From an uncultured Eubacteriales bacterium (GTDB lineage: Bacteria; Bacillota; Clostridia; TANB77; CAG-508), in contig CASEIZ010000049.1 in NCBI GenBank assembly GCA_949288185.1, positions 1 through 61,290 on the forward strand: DNA of 61,290 nt, written 5' to 3'. Below the pieces are notes generated by a model that worked only from the letters and a program-made list of their open reading frames with translations, did no database searches and had not been told where the DNA came from. This document shows, piece after piece, positions 19,118 to 29,674 of the stretch. Positions within the stretch are counted from its first letter, which is position 1, and the number at the start of each line of letters is the position of its first letter. A program made the translations under genes and the position numbers.

Positions 19118-19220
19118 TTGTATAGAAGAAATCAGCTTTTAACTTGATCCTATGTGAAATTTTTCTATACAACAAGGCTAAGTTTTTTATTGCAAAATGA
19201 ATATGGACGAATGGATTATC

Positions 19221-19249
19221 TTGAAAAGTTACATGAAATATGTTAAAAT
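19221..19249 (+). promoter_or_regulatory. promoter of the gene at 19358
   Basis: TTGAAA (19221-19226), a 17-bp spacer and TAAAAT (19244-19249). The ~100-nt leader contains two AAGGAGG sites; only the second (about 19341-19348) serves the annotated ATG. Confidence 0.6.
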
Positions 19250-19357
19250 AGTTACATGCTAGTTATAATAAGATGCTTGAAAATAAAATTTTATTGAAGG
19301 AGGATGAAAAAAGCTAATCAAACATAACTTATTGATTCTAAAAGGAGGATTTCTGAA

Positions 19358-19960
19358 ATGAAATATCAAATCACAATACGGGTAGCAGAAGAAAATAAAA
19401 AGCTACTCAAAGCAATTTTACCAGATGTGGATATCCAAGCGGAAGGCGATATTATCGTTGAAGAAGAGGATTGCTTTGAAAAAACGAGACTAATAGTGGA
19501 GGCGTTAGACAAAAATGAAATATTGGAGAAGACAAAAGAAGATGAAAAATTAGCGAAAATTAACGAGATTAAGAAGTATTTTTGTGAGCATAGAAATGAA
19601 GCTATACTTGAATTTGTGTTTCCAAAAAGGATGGAAAGATGGAAATGTTCAACTTCAGAAGAGGAATTGAAAAATAAATTTCCTGCAAAGAAAGAAGAAA
19701 TAAGTGAAATGATTCATTTATTTATAAATGAAGTTTTTATTACTAATGAGGATGGACTAGAGGAGGATGAATATTACATCAATCCAAAGTGGAAGATTTA
19801 TGCATATCTTCTAACCGAAGGGAAATCATCAGATGAAATGATATGCTTGTATTTATCATTATGGCCTGAACATTTTCAGCCAATAGCTGAAGAAGCAATT
19901 AGTGAAGGATTGCTGGAGAAAGATGAAGAGTGGTATAGTGCAAAAGTAGTAAAATGTTAG
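19358..19960 (+). CDS. conserved-looking hypothetical protein, acidic
   Basis: 200 residues, not recognised. The N-terminal 60 residues look like a small beta-alpha module (KYQITIRVAEENKKLLKAILPDVDIQAEGDIIVEEED). The rest is helical and rich in Glu and Lys, with several Trp (ERWKCS, PKWKIYAYL, LWPEHF, EEWYSA). No signal peptide or membrane segment is seen, so it is probably cytoplasmic. AAAGGAGG precedes the ATG. It has its own promoter and terminator and so forms a single-gene unit. Confidence 0.75.
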   Translation: MKYQITIRVAEENKKLLKAILPDVDIQAEGDIIVEEEDCFEKTRLIVEALDKNEILEKTKEDEKLAKINEIKKYFCEHRNEAILEFVFPKRMERWKCSTSEEELKNKFPAKKEEISEMIHLFINEVFITNEDGLEEDEYYINPKWKIYAYLLTEGKSSDEMICLYLSLWPEHFQPIAEEAISEGLLEKDEEWYSAKVVKC

Positions 19961-19970
19961 ATTAGCTATG

Positions 19971-20006
19971 AGAAGATGGGAAAGTGTAATTTTTCATCTT
20001 CTTTTC
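19971..20006 (+). terminator. terminator of the gene at 19358
   Basis: AGAAGATG (19971-19978) pairs with CATCTTCT (19995-20002), followed by TTTT. Confidence 0.75.
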
Positions 20007-20173
20007 TATATATTTGTCAATAATATTAATAAAACTGAAAAATATCTTTTGGATATTATTGACATTTCATACCAATCATATATAATGGATTTGTTGAAAT
20101 CTTTTATAATGGAGTAATAGAAGGTTTTAGAAAACATAGAGCAGATATGTATTGCTCGAAGAGGAGGTTATTT

Positions 20174-22786
20174 ATGAGTGATAACGTAAATGAAGAAAAA
20201 GAAATTGAACAAATGATTAATGAGTTAGTAGAAAAAGCAAAAGTAGCATCTCAAGAATATTTAAAATTAGACCAAGAAACAGTAGATAACATTACTAAAG
20301 CAATGGCAATGGCAGGTCTTGAGAATCATATGAGATTAGCAAAAATGGCGGTTGAAGAAACTAAAAGAGGAATCTATGAAGACAAGATTACAAAGAATAT
20401 GTTTGCCACAGAATATATATATCATAGTATCAAATATGAAAAAACAGTAGGTATTATAGATGAAAATATAGAAGACGATTATGTAGAGATTGCAGAACCA
20501 ATTGGAATTATAGCAGGGGTTACACCTGTTACAAATCCAACATCAACAACCATGTTTAAATCTATCATATCAGCAAAAACGAGAAATGTTATCATATTTG
20601 GTTTTCACCCATCTGCACAAAAATGTAGTGTAGAAGCAGCTAGAATTTTAAGAGATGCAGCTGTAAAAGCAGGTGCACCAGAAAACTGTATTTTATGGAT
20701 TGAAAAACCAAGTATTACAGCGACAAGATTATTAATGAATCATCCAGATGTCAATTTAATTTTAGCAACAGGTGGGACAGGTATGGTGAAATCAGCTTAT
20801 TCTTGTGGAAAACCAGCATTAGGTGTAGGACCTGGAAATGTTCCATGCTATATTGATAAAACAGCAAAATTAGAAACATCTGTAAATGATTTAGTGATGT
20901 CAAAAGCATTTGATAATGGTATGATTTGTGCATCAGAACAAGCAGTAATTATTGACAAAGAAATACAAAAAAGATTTGAAGAATTAATGAAAAAAGCTGG
21001 ATGTTATTTTGTAAATGAAGAAGAAAAAGAAAAATTAGCCAATAGTATGTTTGAAAAATTAGAAAATGGAGATTACAAATTAAAATCACATGTACCAGGA
21101 CAATATCCTCATACAATTGCAAAAGAAGCTGGATTTGAAATTCCAGAAGATACAAAAGTGATTGTTGTTCCTGAAACAGGTGTTGGAAAAGAATATCCAT
21201 TCTCAAAAGAAAAATTAAGTCCAGTACTAACATACTATGTTGTAAAAGATGAGGATGAAGGAATACCATTAGCAGAAAAATTACTAGAATTTGGTGGATT
21301 AGGACATTCAGCTGTTATTCATTCTGAAAATAAGGATACCATTTTAAGATTTTCAGAAACTATGAAAGCAGGAAGAATTATTGTAAACTCTCCATCAACA
21401 CATGGTGCAATTGGTGATATATATAATACCAATATGCCATCATTAACATTAGGTTGTGGTTCATTTGGTGGAAATTCAACAACAGCCAATGTATCATCAG
21501 TAAACTTGATTAATATAAAAAGAGTTGCAAATAGGAGGGTTAATATGCAATGGTTTAAAGTTCCAGAAAAAATATATTTTGAAGCAGGTTCAATTGCTTA
21601 TTTAGAGAAAATGCCAAATATTGAAAGAGCATTTATTGTAACAGATCCAGGAATGGTAAAATTAGGATATGTAGATAAAATCTTATATCACCTAAGAAAT
21701 AGACAACATTATGTACATTCAGAAATTTTTAGTGAAGTTGAGGCAGATCCATCATTTGATACAATCATGAAAGGTGTTGAAGCAATGAAAACCTTCAAAC
21801 CAGATGTGATTATTGCATTAGGTGGAGGAAGTCCAATTGATGCAGCAAAAGGAATGTGGTTATTCTATGAACATCCAGAAGCAGATGCAGAAGGATTAAA
21901 ATTAAAATTTATGGATATTAGAAAACGTACCTATAAGTTCCCTAAATTAGGAACAAAATGTCAAATGGTAGCAATACCAACAACATCAGGTACAGGTTCA
22001 GAAGTAACATCATTTGCTGTTATCACAGACAAAGAGAAAAACAAAAAATATCCATTAGCAGATTATGAATTAACACCAGATGTAGCAATTGTAGACCCAG
22101 ATTTAGTTATGAGTTTACCAAAATCTATTACAGCAGATACAGGTATGGATGTGTTAACACATGCATTAGAAGCATATGTTTCAAACATGGCATCAGATTA
22201 TACAGATGGACTAGCTGAAAAAGCAGTAGAATTGGTATTCCAATACTTAGAACAAGCATATGATGATGGAACCAATAAATTGGCTCGTGAAAAAATGCAT
22301 AATGCAAGTACAATTGCAGGTATGGCTTTCACAAATGCCTTTTTAGGAGTTAACCACTCAATGGCACATAAAATTGGTGCAGAATTCCATTTACCACATG
22401 GAAGAATTAATGCGATATTATTACCATATGTGGTAAGATATAACGCTACAAAACCAACAAAATTTGTTTCATTCCCTAAATATGAATATTTCATAGCTGA
22501 TAAAAAATATTCTGAAATAGCAAAAAAAGCAGGATTAAAAGCAAAAACTGTTGAAGAAGGAATTAGTAGCTTAATTGAAAAAATTAAAGAAATGAATGAA
22601 CATATGAATATTCCAAAATCATTTAAAGATGCAGGAATTGATGAACAAGAATTTTTATCAAAAGCAGATGTGTTAGCAGATAGAGCATTTGAAGACCAAT
22701 GTACAACTGCTAACCCAAGAGTACCACTTGTATCAGAAATAAAACAAATCTTATTAGATAGCTATTATGGAAATGAAGTAAAATAG
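20174..22786 (+). CDS. adhE: bifunctional aldehyde/alcohol dehydrogenase AdhE
   Basis: Converts acetyl-CoA to acetaldehyde and then ethanol with two NADH. 870 residues, full length. The N-terminal acetaldehyde dehydrogenase half has the catalytic Cys252 in DNGMICASEQ and ATGGTGMV. The C-terminal iron-dependent alcohol dehydrogenase half has ALGGGSPIDAAK, IPTTSGTGSEVT and the His-rich metal site (VNHSMAHKIG, FHLPHGRIN). GAGGAGG at 20161-20167 fixes the ATG at 20174 rather than the upstream ATG at 20147. It acts downstream of PflB to regenerate NAD+. Confidence 0.98.
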   Translation: MSDNVNEEKEIEQMINELVEKAKVASQEYLKLDQETVDNITKAMAMAGLENHMRLAKMAVEETKRGIYEDKITKNMFATEYIYHSIKYEKTVGIIDENIEDDYVEIAEPIGIIAGVTPVTNPTSTTMFKSIISAKTRNVIIFGFHPSAQKCSVEAARILRDAAVKAGAPENCILWIEKPSITATRLLMNHPDVNLILATGGTGMVKSAYSCGKPALGVGPGNVPCYIDKTAKLETSVNDLVMSKAFDNGMICASEQAVIIDKEIQKRFEELMKKAGCYFVNEEEKEKLANSMFEKLENGDYKLKSHVPGQYPHTIAKEAGFEIPEDTKVIVVPETGVGKEYPFSKEKLSPVLTYYVVKDEDEGIPLAEKLLEFGGLGHSAVIHSENKDTILRFSETMKAGRIIVNSPSTHGAIGDIYNTNMPSLTLGCGSFGGNSTTANVSSVNLINIKRVANRRVNMQWFKVPEKIYFEAGSIAYLEKMPNIERAFIVTDPGMVKLGYVDKILYHLRNRQHYVHSEIFSEVEADPSFDTIMKGVEAMKTFKPDVIIALGGGSPIDAAKGMWLFYEHPEADAEGLKLKFMDIRKRTYKFPKLGTKCQMVAIPTTSGTGSEVTSFAVITDKEKNKKYPLADYELTPDVAIVDPDLVMSLPKSITADTGMDVLTHALEAYVSNMASDYTDGLAEKAVELVFQYLEQAYDDGTNKLAREKMHNASTIAGMAFTNAFLGVNHSMAHKIGAEFHLPHGRINAILLPYVVRYNATKPTKFVSFPKYEYFIADKKYSEIAKKAGLKAKTVEEGISSLIEKIKEMNEHMNIPKSFKDAGIDEQEFLSKADVLADRAFEDQCTTANPRVPLVSEIKQILLDSYYGNEVK

Positions 22787-22826
22787 AATAACGATATGAA
22801 AAAGTAACAGTAAAGGAAGGAATGCA

Positions 22827-24137
22827 ATGATATTTTCACAAAAACGAGTTAACAAAGTATTAAAAACAGTTGAAGAAAAAGCAAAAGGAAAAAAATTAAG
22901 TCCAACAGAGATCAATGAAATTGCAAGAGAAATGGTAAGTCAGATAGAAGAATGCCCTGAAATATTTGAAGAAGTTTTGAAACAATCCTATGAAAGGGGA
23001 TTGGAGATATTACCACCTGACTCAAGAGCAGAATTATCAGCAGAATTGATAAAAGAGGGATCTAAAAGTGATATAGTACCGAATGAAAATGTGGTTCAGG
23101 CAACAAAAGCAATAGCAGAAAATTTACCAGATGATACAGTTGCTCAATTGGCAAGAAAAGCTGAGTTAGGAATAAAAGAAAAAAATGCGATAGTAGAAGC
23201 AGGTATATCTGATGAAGAAAGAAAAAGAGAAGAGAAAGTAAGTATTGCTATTGATAATTTGCATAAAATATACGAATCTTTGGAAAGTTTAATTAGTGAT
23301 AGAGATATAGTGCAGATGATATCTAAAATCATGAATAATCTTCCAAAAACGAACCAATCAGAACAACTAAAAATTAATCAATTAGTGAACAATATCATTG
23401 CAAAACAAATGATGCAAAATTATTTGAGAATTGCTACAATCAAATTCCAATCTTTTTATGCAATTCGAACACCAGAGGAAATGTTTGCTATAAATATTCC
23501 ACAATTGGTTAAATGTGAATATAAAAAAATTCCAACAAAAGTTAGAGAACAGAATAAAAAAGAATATAAAGAAGAAGATTGCCGAAGAGATTTACTTGGT
23601 ATTATAGCCAATCATGTTGCAACAAAATACATACAAGATGGATCAAAAAAAATATTCATCCCACAATCAAAAGAAATGAAAAAAATAAGCGAAGGAGAGG
23701 AACAATATTTTTTAGAGCAAATAAAACAAACAGTAAAGGATTTAAATGGGAATATAGATTTATTAACAGAGATGGATATAAAAGAACAAATAAGAGGAAA
23801 TGCAGAAGGAGCCAAGCAAGTAGAAGACTATGTTGCTACGATGGACCAATTACCAGAAAAGACAAAGAAAAATTTTATACAGCAAGGTAAAGAAATTATG
23901 GAAAGTGAAGAATTACTAAAAATTAGTTATTATTGTAATCAAGTTGGATTATATCAAGCGTTAGCTAGTTTGGGAGTAGATAATGCAAAACAATTAGTAG
24001 ATACAGTAATGCATAGTATAGAGAAAAGAAAGCGACAAATAGTTAGTAGAGAGAATATCCCTAAAGTAGTAGAAACAAAATTTGAAAAAAAGAACAAGAA
24101 TTCAAAGACACCAGATGATGACAATGATGCAAGATGA
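22827..24137 (+). CDS. helical protein of unknown function
   Basis: 436 residues, not recognised. Almost entirely predicted helix, with a charged surface and no membrane segment or signal peptide. It begins MIFSQKRVNKVLKTVEEKAKGKKLSPTEINEIAREM and ends in a Lys/Asn/Asp-rich tail (KNSKTPDDDND). No catalytic motif is visible. AAGGAAGG precedes the ATG. It starts only 40 bp after adhE without an intervening terminator, so it is probably co-transcribed with adhE. Whether that reflects function is unclear. Confidence 0.75.
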   Translation: MIFSQKRVNKVLKTVEEKAKGKKLSPTEINEIAREMVSQIEECPEIFEEVLKQSYERGLEILPPDSRAELSAELIKEGSKSDIVPNENVVQATKAIAENLPDDTVAQLARKAELGIKEKNAIVEAGISDEERKREEKVSIAIDNLHKIYESLESLISDRDIVQMISKIMNNLPKTNQSEQLKINQLVNNIIAKQMMQNYLRIATIKFQSFYAIRTPEEMFAINIPQLVKCEYKKIPTKVREQNKKEYKEEDCRRDLLGIIANHVATKYIQDGSKKIFIPQSKEMKKISEGEEQYFLEQIKQTVKDLNGNIDLLTEMDIKEQIRGNAEGAKQVEDYVATMDQLPEKTKKNFIQQGKEIMESEELLKISYYCNQVGLYQALASLGVDNAKQLVDTVMHSIEKRKRQIVSRENIPKVVETKFEKKNKNSKTPDDDNDAR

Positions 24138-24180
24138 TAAATTAGAAATTTGAATTTTGTACTTTGTACAATGAAGTGAA

Positions 24181-24227
24181 CCCTTCTTATTAAACAGAAA
24201 AGTTTAATAAGGAGGGGCATTTTTTTG
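24181..24227 (+). terminator. terminator of the adhE unit
   Basis: A 15-bp arm CCCTTCTTATTAAAC (24181-24195) pairs with 24202-24216 (one G-U pair), followed after GCA by TTTTTT. Confidence 0.85.
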
Positions 24228-24343
24228 TATAAGTTCATCAAAAAAACACAATATAAATATGTTTTAGAAACAATTATAGGATAGTATATGCATATACTAA
24301 ATAGGAACGAACATAAATATCCTATGAGGAGTTGTGATGAAAT

Positions 24344-25006
24344 ATGAAAAAAAATAAAGTGAAAGAACTAGGAGTCGTGGAGATGAAGAACTTTTTAAGT
24401 TATGATGAAAAAATAGAGGAAAAGACAAATACATTTGAAAAATTGATGACTATTTATGAAATGGCCATTACAGAATTAGAAACAAAACTGAATATATTAC
24501 AAAAAGAATTTAAAGTATTTTATAACTATGATTTAATTGATCATATTAATACAAGGATAAAACAACCTGATAGTATTGTAAATAAAATGAAGAAAAAAGG
24601 TTGTGAACTTACATACAAAGAAATGATAGAAAATATTAATGATATAGCAGGTGTTAGAATTATATGTCAGTTAAAAGATGACATATTTAAAATTAGAAAT
24701 TTAATCGAAGAATTACCGGGAATTCAGATTGAAAAAGAAAAAGACTATGTCAATCATCCAAAAGAAAGTGGGTATTCTAGTTATCATATGATTATAAAAA
24801 TACCTGTCACTTTATCAAAACAAACGATATATGTAAAAGTAGAAATACAGATACGAACAATGGCAATGGATTTCTGGGCAAGTTTAGAACATAAAATGAA
24901 ATATAAAACAGACAAAGAAGTTAACAAGAAAACCTCAAAAGAATTAGTCAACTATGCAAAAATTGTGAATAAAATAGATAATAAAATCATGTTGATGAAC
25001 AATTAA
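24344..25006 (+). CDS. small alarmone synthetase (RelQ/YjbM-like)
   Basis: 220 residues with a lone RelA/SpoT synthetase domain: QPDSIVNKMKKKG, INDIAGVRIICQLKDDIF, ESGYSSYHMIIKIPV, VEIQIRTMAMDFWASLEHKMKYK. These motifs match the small alarmone synthetases, which make (p)ppGpp from GTP/GDP and ATP in stress. There is no HD hydrolase, TGS or ACT domain. GAGGAG lies 11 nt before the ATG; a later in-frame ATG (about 24383) after GTGGAG is possible. A long palindromic element follows immediately. Confidence 0.88.
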   Translation: MKKNKVKELGVVEMKNFLSYDEKIEEKTNTFEKLMTIYEMAITELETKLNILQKEFKVFYNYDLIDHINTRIKQPDSIVNKMKKKGCELTYKEMIENINDIAGVRIICQLKDDIFKIRNLIEELPGIQIEKEKDYVNHPKESGYSSYHMIIKIPVTLSKQTIYVKVEIQIRTMAMDFWASLEHKMKYKTDKEVNKKTSKELVNYAKIVNKIDNKIMLMNN

Positions 25007-25413
25007 AGTGTCCAATTGGGGACGTTTCTGTTTGGGACACTTTTGAGGGATTTTGGGGACGGACTCATTTTTCCCTTTTTTCGATTTGGTTAGAACAAAA
25101 AATATAGAATATAGAAAATGAAACGATTTTGCATATCTAAATTTGAAATTAGAAATTCTTTAATAAAAAAGTGAGGAATGTTCATTTTGCTTTAGAATAA
25201 AGCAATAATGAAAGCGGCTCACTTTTTTATTTTAGAATTTCTATGAAAATTTAGCTTATACAAAATTGTGTAATGACTCTATATTCTATATTTTTTAGAT
25301 ATATCACAATATAAAAAGGAAAAAATGAGTCCGTCCCCAAAATCCCTCAAGTCCGTTTTCAAAATTTCTAAAAAATGTCCCAAACAGAAACGTCCCCAAA
25401 AGGACATTTTTTT
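25007..25413. repeat. long composite palindromic element (copy A)
   Basis: Fills most of the relQ-dnaG gap. The outermost arms contain GGGGACGTTTCTGTTTGGG and, inside it, GGGGACGGACTCATTTTTCC. Both are repeated as reverse complements on the right side. The centre folds as AAAAAAGTGAGGAA...GCGGCTCACTTTTTT. The inner arms closely match copy B at 32031-32343. The right arm carries an extra ~23 bp relative to the left. No open reading frame is present. Its outer stem ends in a T-run and can serve as the relQ terminator. Confidence 0.85.
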
Positions 25414-25499
25414 TAAATAAAGAGAAGGATTTATGTAAAATACGTCGAATAATATAATTATGTATAGTTGTGTGAAATATTTTAGGAAAGGAGAAAATA

Positions 25500-27287
25500 A
25501 TGGCAAGATATAGTGATGAAATCATTGATGATGTAAGGCAGTCTAATGATATTGTAGATGTCATATCACAATATGTAAGACTAAAAAGAAGTGGCAGAAA
25601 TTATTTTGGTCTATGTCCTTTTCACAATGAAAAATCACCTTCATTTTCAGTATCTCCAGAAAAACAAATATTTCATTGCTTTGGTTGTGGTGTCGGCGGA
25701 AATGTATTTACATTTTTAACAAAAATTGAAGGCATTAATTTTGTAGAAGCTGTTCAACTTTTAGCAGAGAGAGCCAATATACAATTACCAACATTAGAGA
25801 ATAATGTAGATTCAGCAAAAGAAGCATTAAAAGCAAAAGTATATAAAGTAAATGAATTTACAGCAAAATATTATCATGAAAATTTATATAGACCAGAGTC
25901 TAAAATGGCTCAAGAATACATAAAGAAAAGAAAGTTGTCAAATGAAACATTAAAAGCATTTCAAATTGGATTTTCAGGAAAATTTGATGAACTTTATAGA
26001 GAATTAAAAAAACAAGGATTTGAAGATAGGGAAATTTTAGAGTCTGGCTTAGTGAATAAAAATGAAAGAGGGCAATATATTGATAGATATAGAAACAGAT
26101 TAATGTTTCCTATATGTGATGCAAGAGGAAGAGTCATTGCTTTTGGGGGAAGAGTATTAGATGATTCAAAACCAAAATATATTAACTCTCCTGAAAATAT
26201 TGTATATAGTAAAGGAAGACATCTATATGGTCTAAATGTTGCGAAAAAATATGATATCAAAAAAAGACTACTCATTGTAGAAGGATATATGGATGTGGTT
26301 TCTCTTCATCAAAGAGACATTCATAATGTAGTTGCCTCTTTAGGAACAGCGTTAACACAGCAACAAGGATATTTATTAAGAAATAATACAGAACAAATTA
26401 TTTTAAGTTATGATTCAGATGAGGCTGGACAAACTGCTAAAGTAAGAGCAATGGAGATATTACAAAATATGGGGTGTGATATTCGAGTCTTACAAATGGA
26501 AGGTGCAAAAGACCCTGATGAATATGTTATTAAATATGGAAATGCAAGATTTCAAAATTTAGTCGACAAAGCCATTTCTGTTATCGAATTTAAAGTCAAA
26601 ATATTAAGACAATCTTTGAATCTAGAAAGTACCAATGACAAAATAAAGTTTTTAAATGAAATAGCAAAATTAATTTCAAAAATTGATAATAGCATGGAAA
26701 GAGAAGTCTACATAGAAAAAATAGCCAAAGAATATGATGTTTCAAAAGAAGCAATTTATGCAGAAGTAAACAAGTTGACATATAAAGAAAGTAAAGATGA
26801 AAAAGTGCTAGGAAAACCAAAACCAGTAGTAAGACACATAGAGAAAAAGGAAATGGATAATGTATCAGAAGCTACAAAACGAAGAGAAAATACGGTTTTA
26901 GCGATTTTACTTTCAGGTGATAGAAATATTTATGAAATTATTAAGCAAAATATTACCATAGAAGACTTTAAGTATGAGATAGACAAGAAGATTGCCCAAA
27001 AAGTGTATGAAGAATTTGAAAATGGAAATAGTAATATAAATAGTATTATTGATGATTTATTAGAAGAAGAACAAAACCATATAACCATGATAATGGCAGA
27101 AGATTATGGAATTGATGATGTAGAAAAAGCTATTGATGATATTATACAAAGCTATGAAAAAGATAAATTAAATGAAAGAAAACTTGAAATTTTAGAGCTA
27201 TTAGAAAATCCAACTGAAGAAAATGAAAAGAAAGAATTAGAAAAAGAGCTAAATGATATTATTATTCGTTTAGCAAAGATTAGATAG
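25500..27287 (+). CDS. dnaG: DNA primase
   Basis: Synthesises RNA primers at the replication fork. 595 residues, normal length. The N-terminal CHC2 zinc finger has Cys39, His42, Cys60 and Cys63. The Toprim catalytic core carries VEGYMDVVSL and YDSDEAG. A C-terminal helicase-interaction region follows after about residue 430. AAAGGAG precedes the ATG. It lies 15 bp upstream of rpoD, the classic dnaG-rpoD arrangement of Firmicutes. Confidence 0.98.
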   Translation: MARYSDEIIDDVRQSNDIVDVISQYVRLKRSGRNYFGLCPFHNEKSPSFSVSPEKQIFHCFGCGVGGNVFTFLTKIEGINFVEAVQLLAERANIQLPTLENNVDSAKEALKAKVYKVNEFTAKYYHENLYRPESKMAQEYIKKRKLSNETLKAFQIGFSGKFDELYRELKKQGFEDREILESGLVNKNERGQYIDRYRNRLMFPICDARGRVIAFGGRVLDDSKPKYINSPENIVYSKGRHLYGLNVAKKYDIKKRLLIVEGYMDVVSLHQRDIHNVVASLGTALTQQQGYLLRNNTEQIILSYDSDEAGQTAKVRAMEILQNMGCDIRVLQMEGAKDPDEYVIKYGNARFQNLVDKAISVIEFKVKILRQSLNLESTNDKIKFLNEIAKLISKIDNSMEREVYIEKIAKEYDVSKEAIYAEVNKLTYKESKDEKVLGKPKPVVRHIEKKEMDNVSEATKRRENTVLAILLSGDRNIYEIIKQNITIEDFKYEIDKKIAQKVYEEFENGNSNINSIIDDLLEEEQNHITMIMAEDYGIDDVEKAIDDIIQSYEKDKLNERKLEILELLENPTEENEKKELEKELNDIIIRLAKIR

Positions 27288-27302
27288 GGGTGAATAGAAA
27301 AC

Positions 27303-28535
27303 ATGGCAAAAAAAGAAGAAAATAAACAAGAAGAATTAAAACAAGAAGAAATCAAAGAAAAAATTGAAAAAGTAAGAAAAAAAGCACATAAGAAAGCTGA
27401 AGAAGTAGAAAAATCAAAAAAAGAGGAACAAGTAGAAGAATCAGAAGAAACAAAAAAACTAAAAGAAGAAAAAGTAAATAATATATTAAAAAAGGCAAAA
27501 GAAAAAGGAAAAATCACATATGGTGATTTAGCATCTGAATTAGATGATGTAAATCCAGATCAAATTGATAAGGTATTTGATGCTTTTGAAGAATTAGGTG
27601 TGGATTTATTACAAGATGATATGGATGAAGAACCAGATATTGAAGATTTAAAAGAAGTAGAAGATTTAAAATTAGATGAAATTACAGATACCAGTTATGA
27701 AGGAATTAATGTTGATGATCCTGTAAGAATGTATTTAAGAGAAATCGGAAGAATTCCACTACTTACTTTTGATGAAGAATTAGATTTGGCTAAAAAAGTA
27801 TTACAAGGAGATGAAGATGCAAAACAAAAATTAGCAGAATCAAATTTAAGATTAGTTGTTAGTATTGCCAAAAAATATGTGGGAAGAGGAATGCTATTCT
27901 TAGATTTAATACAAGAAGGAAATATGGGATTAATCAAAGCAGTTGAAAAATTTGATTATACAAAAGGATTTAAATTTAGTACGTATGCAACATGGTGGAT
28001 TAGACAAGCCATTACAAGAGCAATTGCAGACCAAGCAAGAACCATTAGAATTCCTGTACACATGGTAGAAACCATCAATAAATTGATTAGAACTTCTAGA
28101 CATCTATTACAACAATTAGGTAGAGAACCAACCCCAGAAGAAATTGCGGCTGAAATGGAAATACCAGTAGAAAAAGTAATAGAAATTCAAAAAATTGCAC
28201 AAGACCCAGTATCATTAGAGACACCAATAGGTGAAGAAGATGATAGTCATTTAGGTGATTTTATACAAGATGATGATTCTCCTGCTCCTCAAGATTCAGC
28301 AGCTTATACAATGCTTAGAGAACAATTAGAGGAAGTTATGAATACATTGACACCAAGAGAGGCAAAAGTATTAAAATTAAGATTTGGATTAGAAGATGGA
28401 AAATCAAGAACTCTAGAAGAAGTGGGGAGAGAGTTTCAAGTTACTAGGGAAAGAATTAGACAAATTGAAGCAAAGGCTTTAAGAAAATTAAGACATCCAA
28501 GTAGGAGTAAGAAGCTTAGAGATTACATGGGATAG
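27303..28535 (+). CDS. rpoD: primary RNA polymerase sigma factor (sigma-A/sigma-70)
   Basis: 410 residues. A Lys/Glu-rich N-terminal coil (about 1-55) precedes region 1.1. Region 1.2 begins at [17 protein letters not shown]. The core includes [30 protein letters not shown] and the -10 recognition region [19 protein letters not shown]. Region 4 holds the -35 helix-turn-helix [23 protein letters not shown]. This is the housekeeping sigma factor. It is transcribed directly after dnaG. Confidence 0.98.
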   Translation: MAKKEENKQEELKQEEIKEKIEKVRKKAHKKAEEVEKSKKEEQVEESEETKKLKEEKVNNILKKAKEKGKITYGDLASELDDVNPDQIDKVFDAFEELGVDLLQDDMDEEPDIEDLKEVEDLKLDEITDTSYEGINVDDPVRMYLREIGRIPLLTFDEELDLAKKVLQGDEDAKQKLAESNLRLVVSIAKKYVGRGMLFLDLIQEGNMGLIKAVEKFDYTKGFKFSTYATWWIRQAITRAIADQARTIRIPVHMVETINKLIRTSRHLLQQLGREPTPEEIAAEMEIPVEKVIEIQKIAQDPVSLETPIGEEDDSHLGDFIQDDDSPAPQDSAAYTMLREQLEEVMNTLTPREAKVLKLRFGLEDGKSRTLEEVGREFQVTRERIRQIEAKALRKLRHPSRSKKLRDYMG

Positions 28536-28570
28536 ATTGAAAAATAATTAATTTTATATGGGAGGAAAAT

Positions 28571-29635
28571 ATGGAGCAATTAGTTGATTTTTGGACAAGA
28601 CTAACATCTATTCAGATTGTAGATATTATCATAGCTATTGCAATTATTGTATTCTTTAGAATATTTAGTGGTACATTTTCCTATATGATTATTAGAGTAT
28701 TTAAAATAAAGAGTAAAAAGGCAAAAGAGATAAAAGAAAGTGCGTTTTTTAAACCATTAAAGGTATTTTTTATCATTCTAGGAATTTATTTAGCCATTGT
28801 ATTTTTACGAGTACCATTACAAATTAAGGATCAAGTAATGGATATTGTAACAAAGACCTTTAAGATTATCAGTGTTATAGAATTTGCAGTAGGTTTGGCT
28901 AATAGTTTTACTGCAAAGACGATTTTAGGAAAAAAATTAAGAAAAAGCCTAAGCCAGAAGATGGATGACACTGTATTTGAATTTGTATTAAAAATTACAA
29001 GAGTGATTATCTATGTAATTGCTATATTTTTAGTATTAGCAATCCTAGAAATTAATCTAACAGGACTAATTGCAGGATTAGGATTAGGTGGTGTTATTAT
29101 AACACTTGCTGCACAAGATACTGCTAAAAACTTATTTGGTGGATTGGTTATTTTTATTGATAAACCATTTGCAGTTGGTGACTGGATTCAAATGGATAAC
29201 TATGAAGGAACAATAGAAGATATTACCTTTAGAACAACTAGAATTAGAACATTTGAAAATGCATTAGTGAATATTCCTAATGCCATCATTGCAGACGCAT
29301 CTGTAACAAACTGGAGTAAAATGGAGAAAAGAAGATATAAGACAAACTTATGTGTAGAATTGGACACACCTTTGGAAAAACTAGAGTTATTAAAAACAAG
29401 AATTGAAAAAATGTTGCAAGAAAGAGAAAGCGTCTTTGATGATTCTATTATTGTAAGATTTGACCAAATAACAGACAATGGAATCAATATATTAATCTAT
29501 ACATATACTAATTCAGTAGACTATGCGAGTTATTTAAAAGAAGTAGAAGATATCAATATGAAAATAATGAAAATATTGAACGAAGAACATATTGAATTGG
29601 CATATGATACAAAAACTGTATATGTTAAAAATTAA
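28571..29635 (+). CDS. MscS-family mechanosensitive channel
   Basis: 354 residues with several N-terminal membrane helices (IVDIIIAIAIIVFF; FIILGIYLAIVFL; VIIYVIAIFLVLAIL). The pore-lining helix is Gly/Ala-rich (LIAGLGLGGVIITLAAQDTAKNLFGG), and the beta domain follows (KPFAVGDWIQMDNYEGTIEDITFRTTRIRTFEN). It probably releases solutes on hypo-osmotic shock in the cytoplasmic membrane. GGGAGG lies before the ATG, 35 bp after rpoD. Confidence 0.93.
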   Translation: MEQLVDFWTRLTSIQIVDIIIAIAIIVFFRIFSGTFSYMIIRVFKIKSKKAKEIKESAFFKPLKVFFIILGIYLAIVFLRVPLQIKDQVMDIVTKTFKIISVIEFAVGLANSFTAKTILGKKLRKSLSQKMDDTVFEFVLKITRVIIYVIAIFLVLAILEINLTGLIAGLGLGGVIITLAAQDTAKNLFGGLVIFIDKPFAVGDWIQMDNYEGTIEDITFRTTRIRTFENALVNIPNAIIADASVTNWSKMEKRRYKTNLCVELDTPLEKLELLKTRIEKMLQERESVFDDSIIVRFDQITDNGINILIYTYTNSVDYASYLKEVEDINMKIMKILNEEHIELAYDTKTVYVKN

Positions 29636-29641
29636 AAACAG

Positions 29642-29674
29642 ATAACTACACTAGTATCTAGTGTAGTTATTTTT
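29642..29674 (+). terminator. terminator of the dnaG-rpoD-mscS unit
   Basis: A 13-bp perfect stem (29642-29654 with 29658-29670) and a 3-nt loop are followed by TTTT. Confidence 0.9.

Noticed and set aside
19297..19322. Leader peptide (AAGGAGG followed by ATG AAA AAA ... TAA) before the gene at 19358
   Set aside because: The ATG directly touches the Shine-Dalgarno, leaving no spacer, and the peptide would be only seven residues without regulatory codons.
25007..25413. CRISPR array or rRNA/tRNA fragment
   Set aside because: The repeats are inverted, not direct and evenly spaced, and there is no tRNA-like fold or cas gene.
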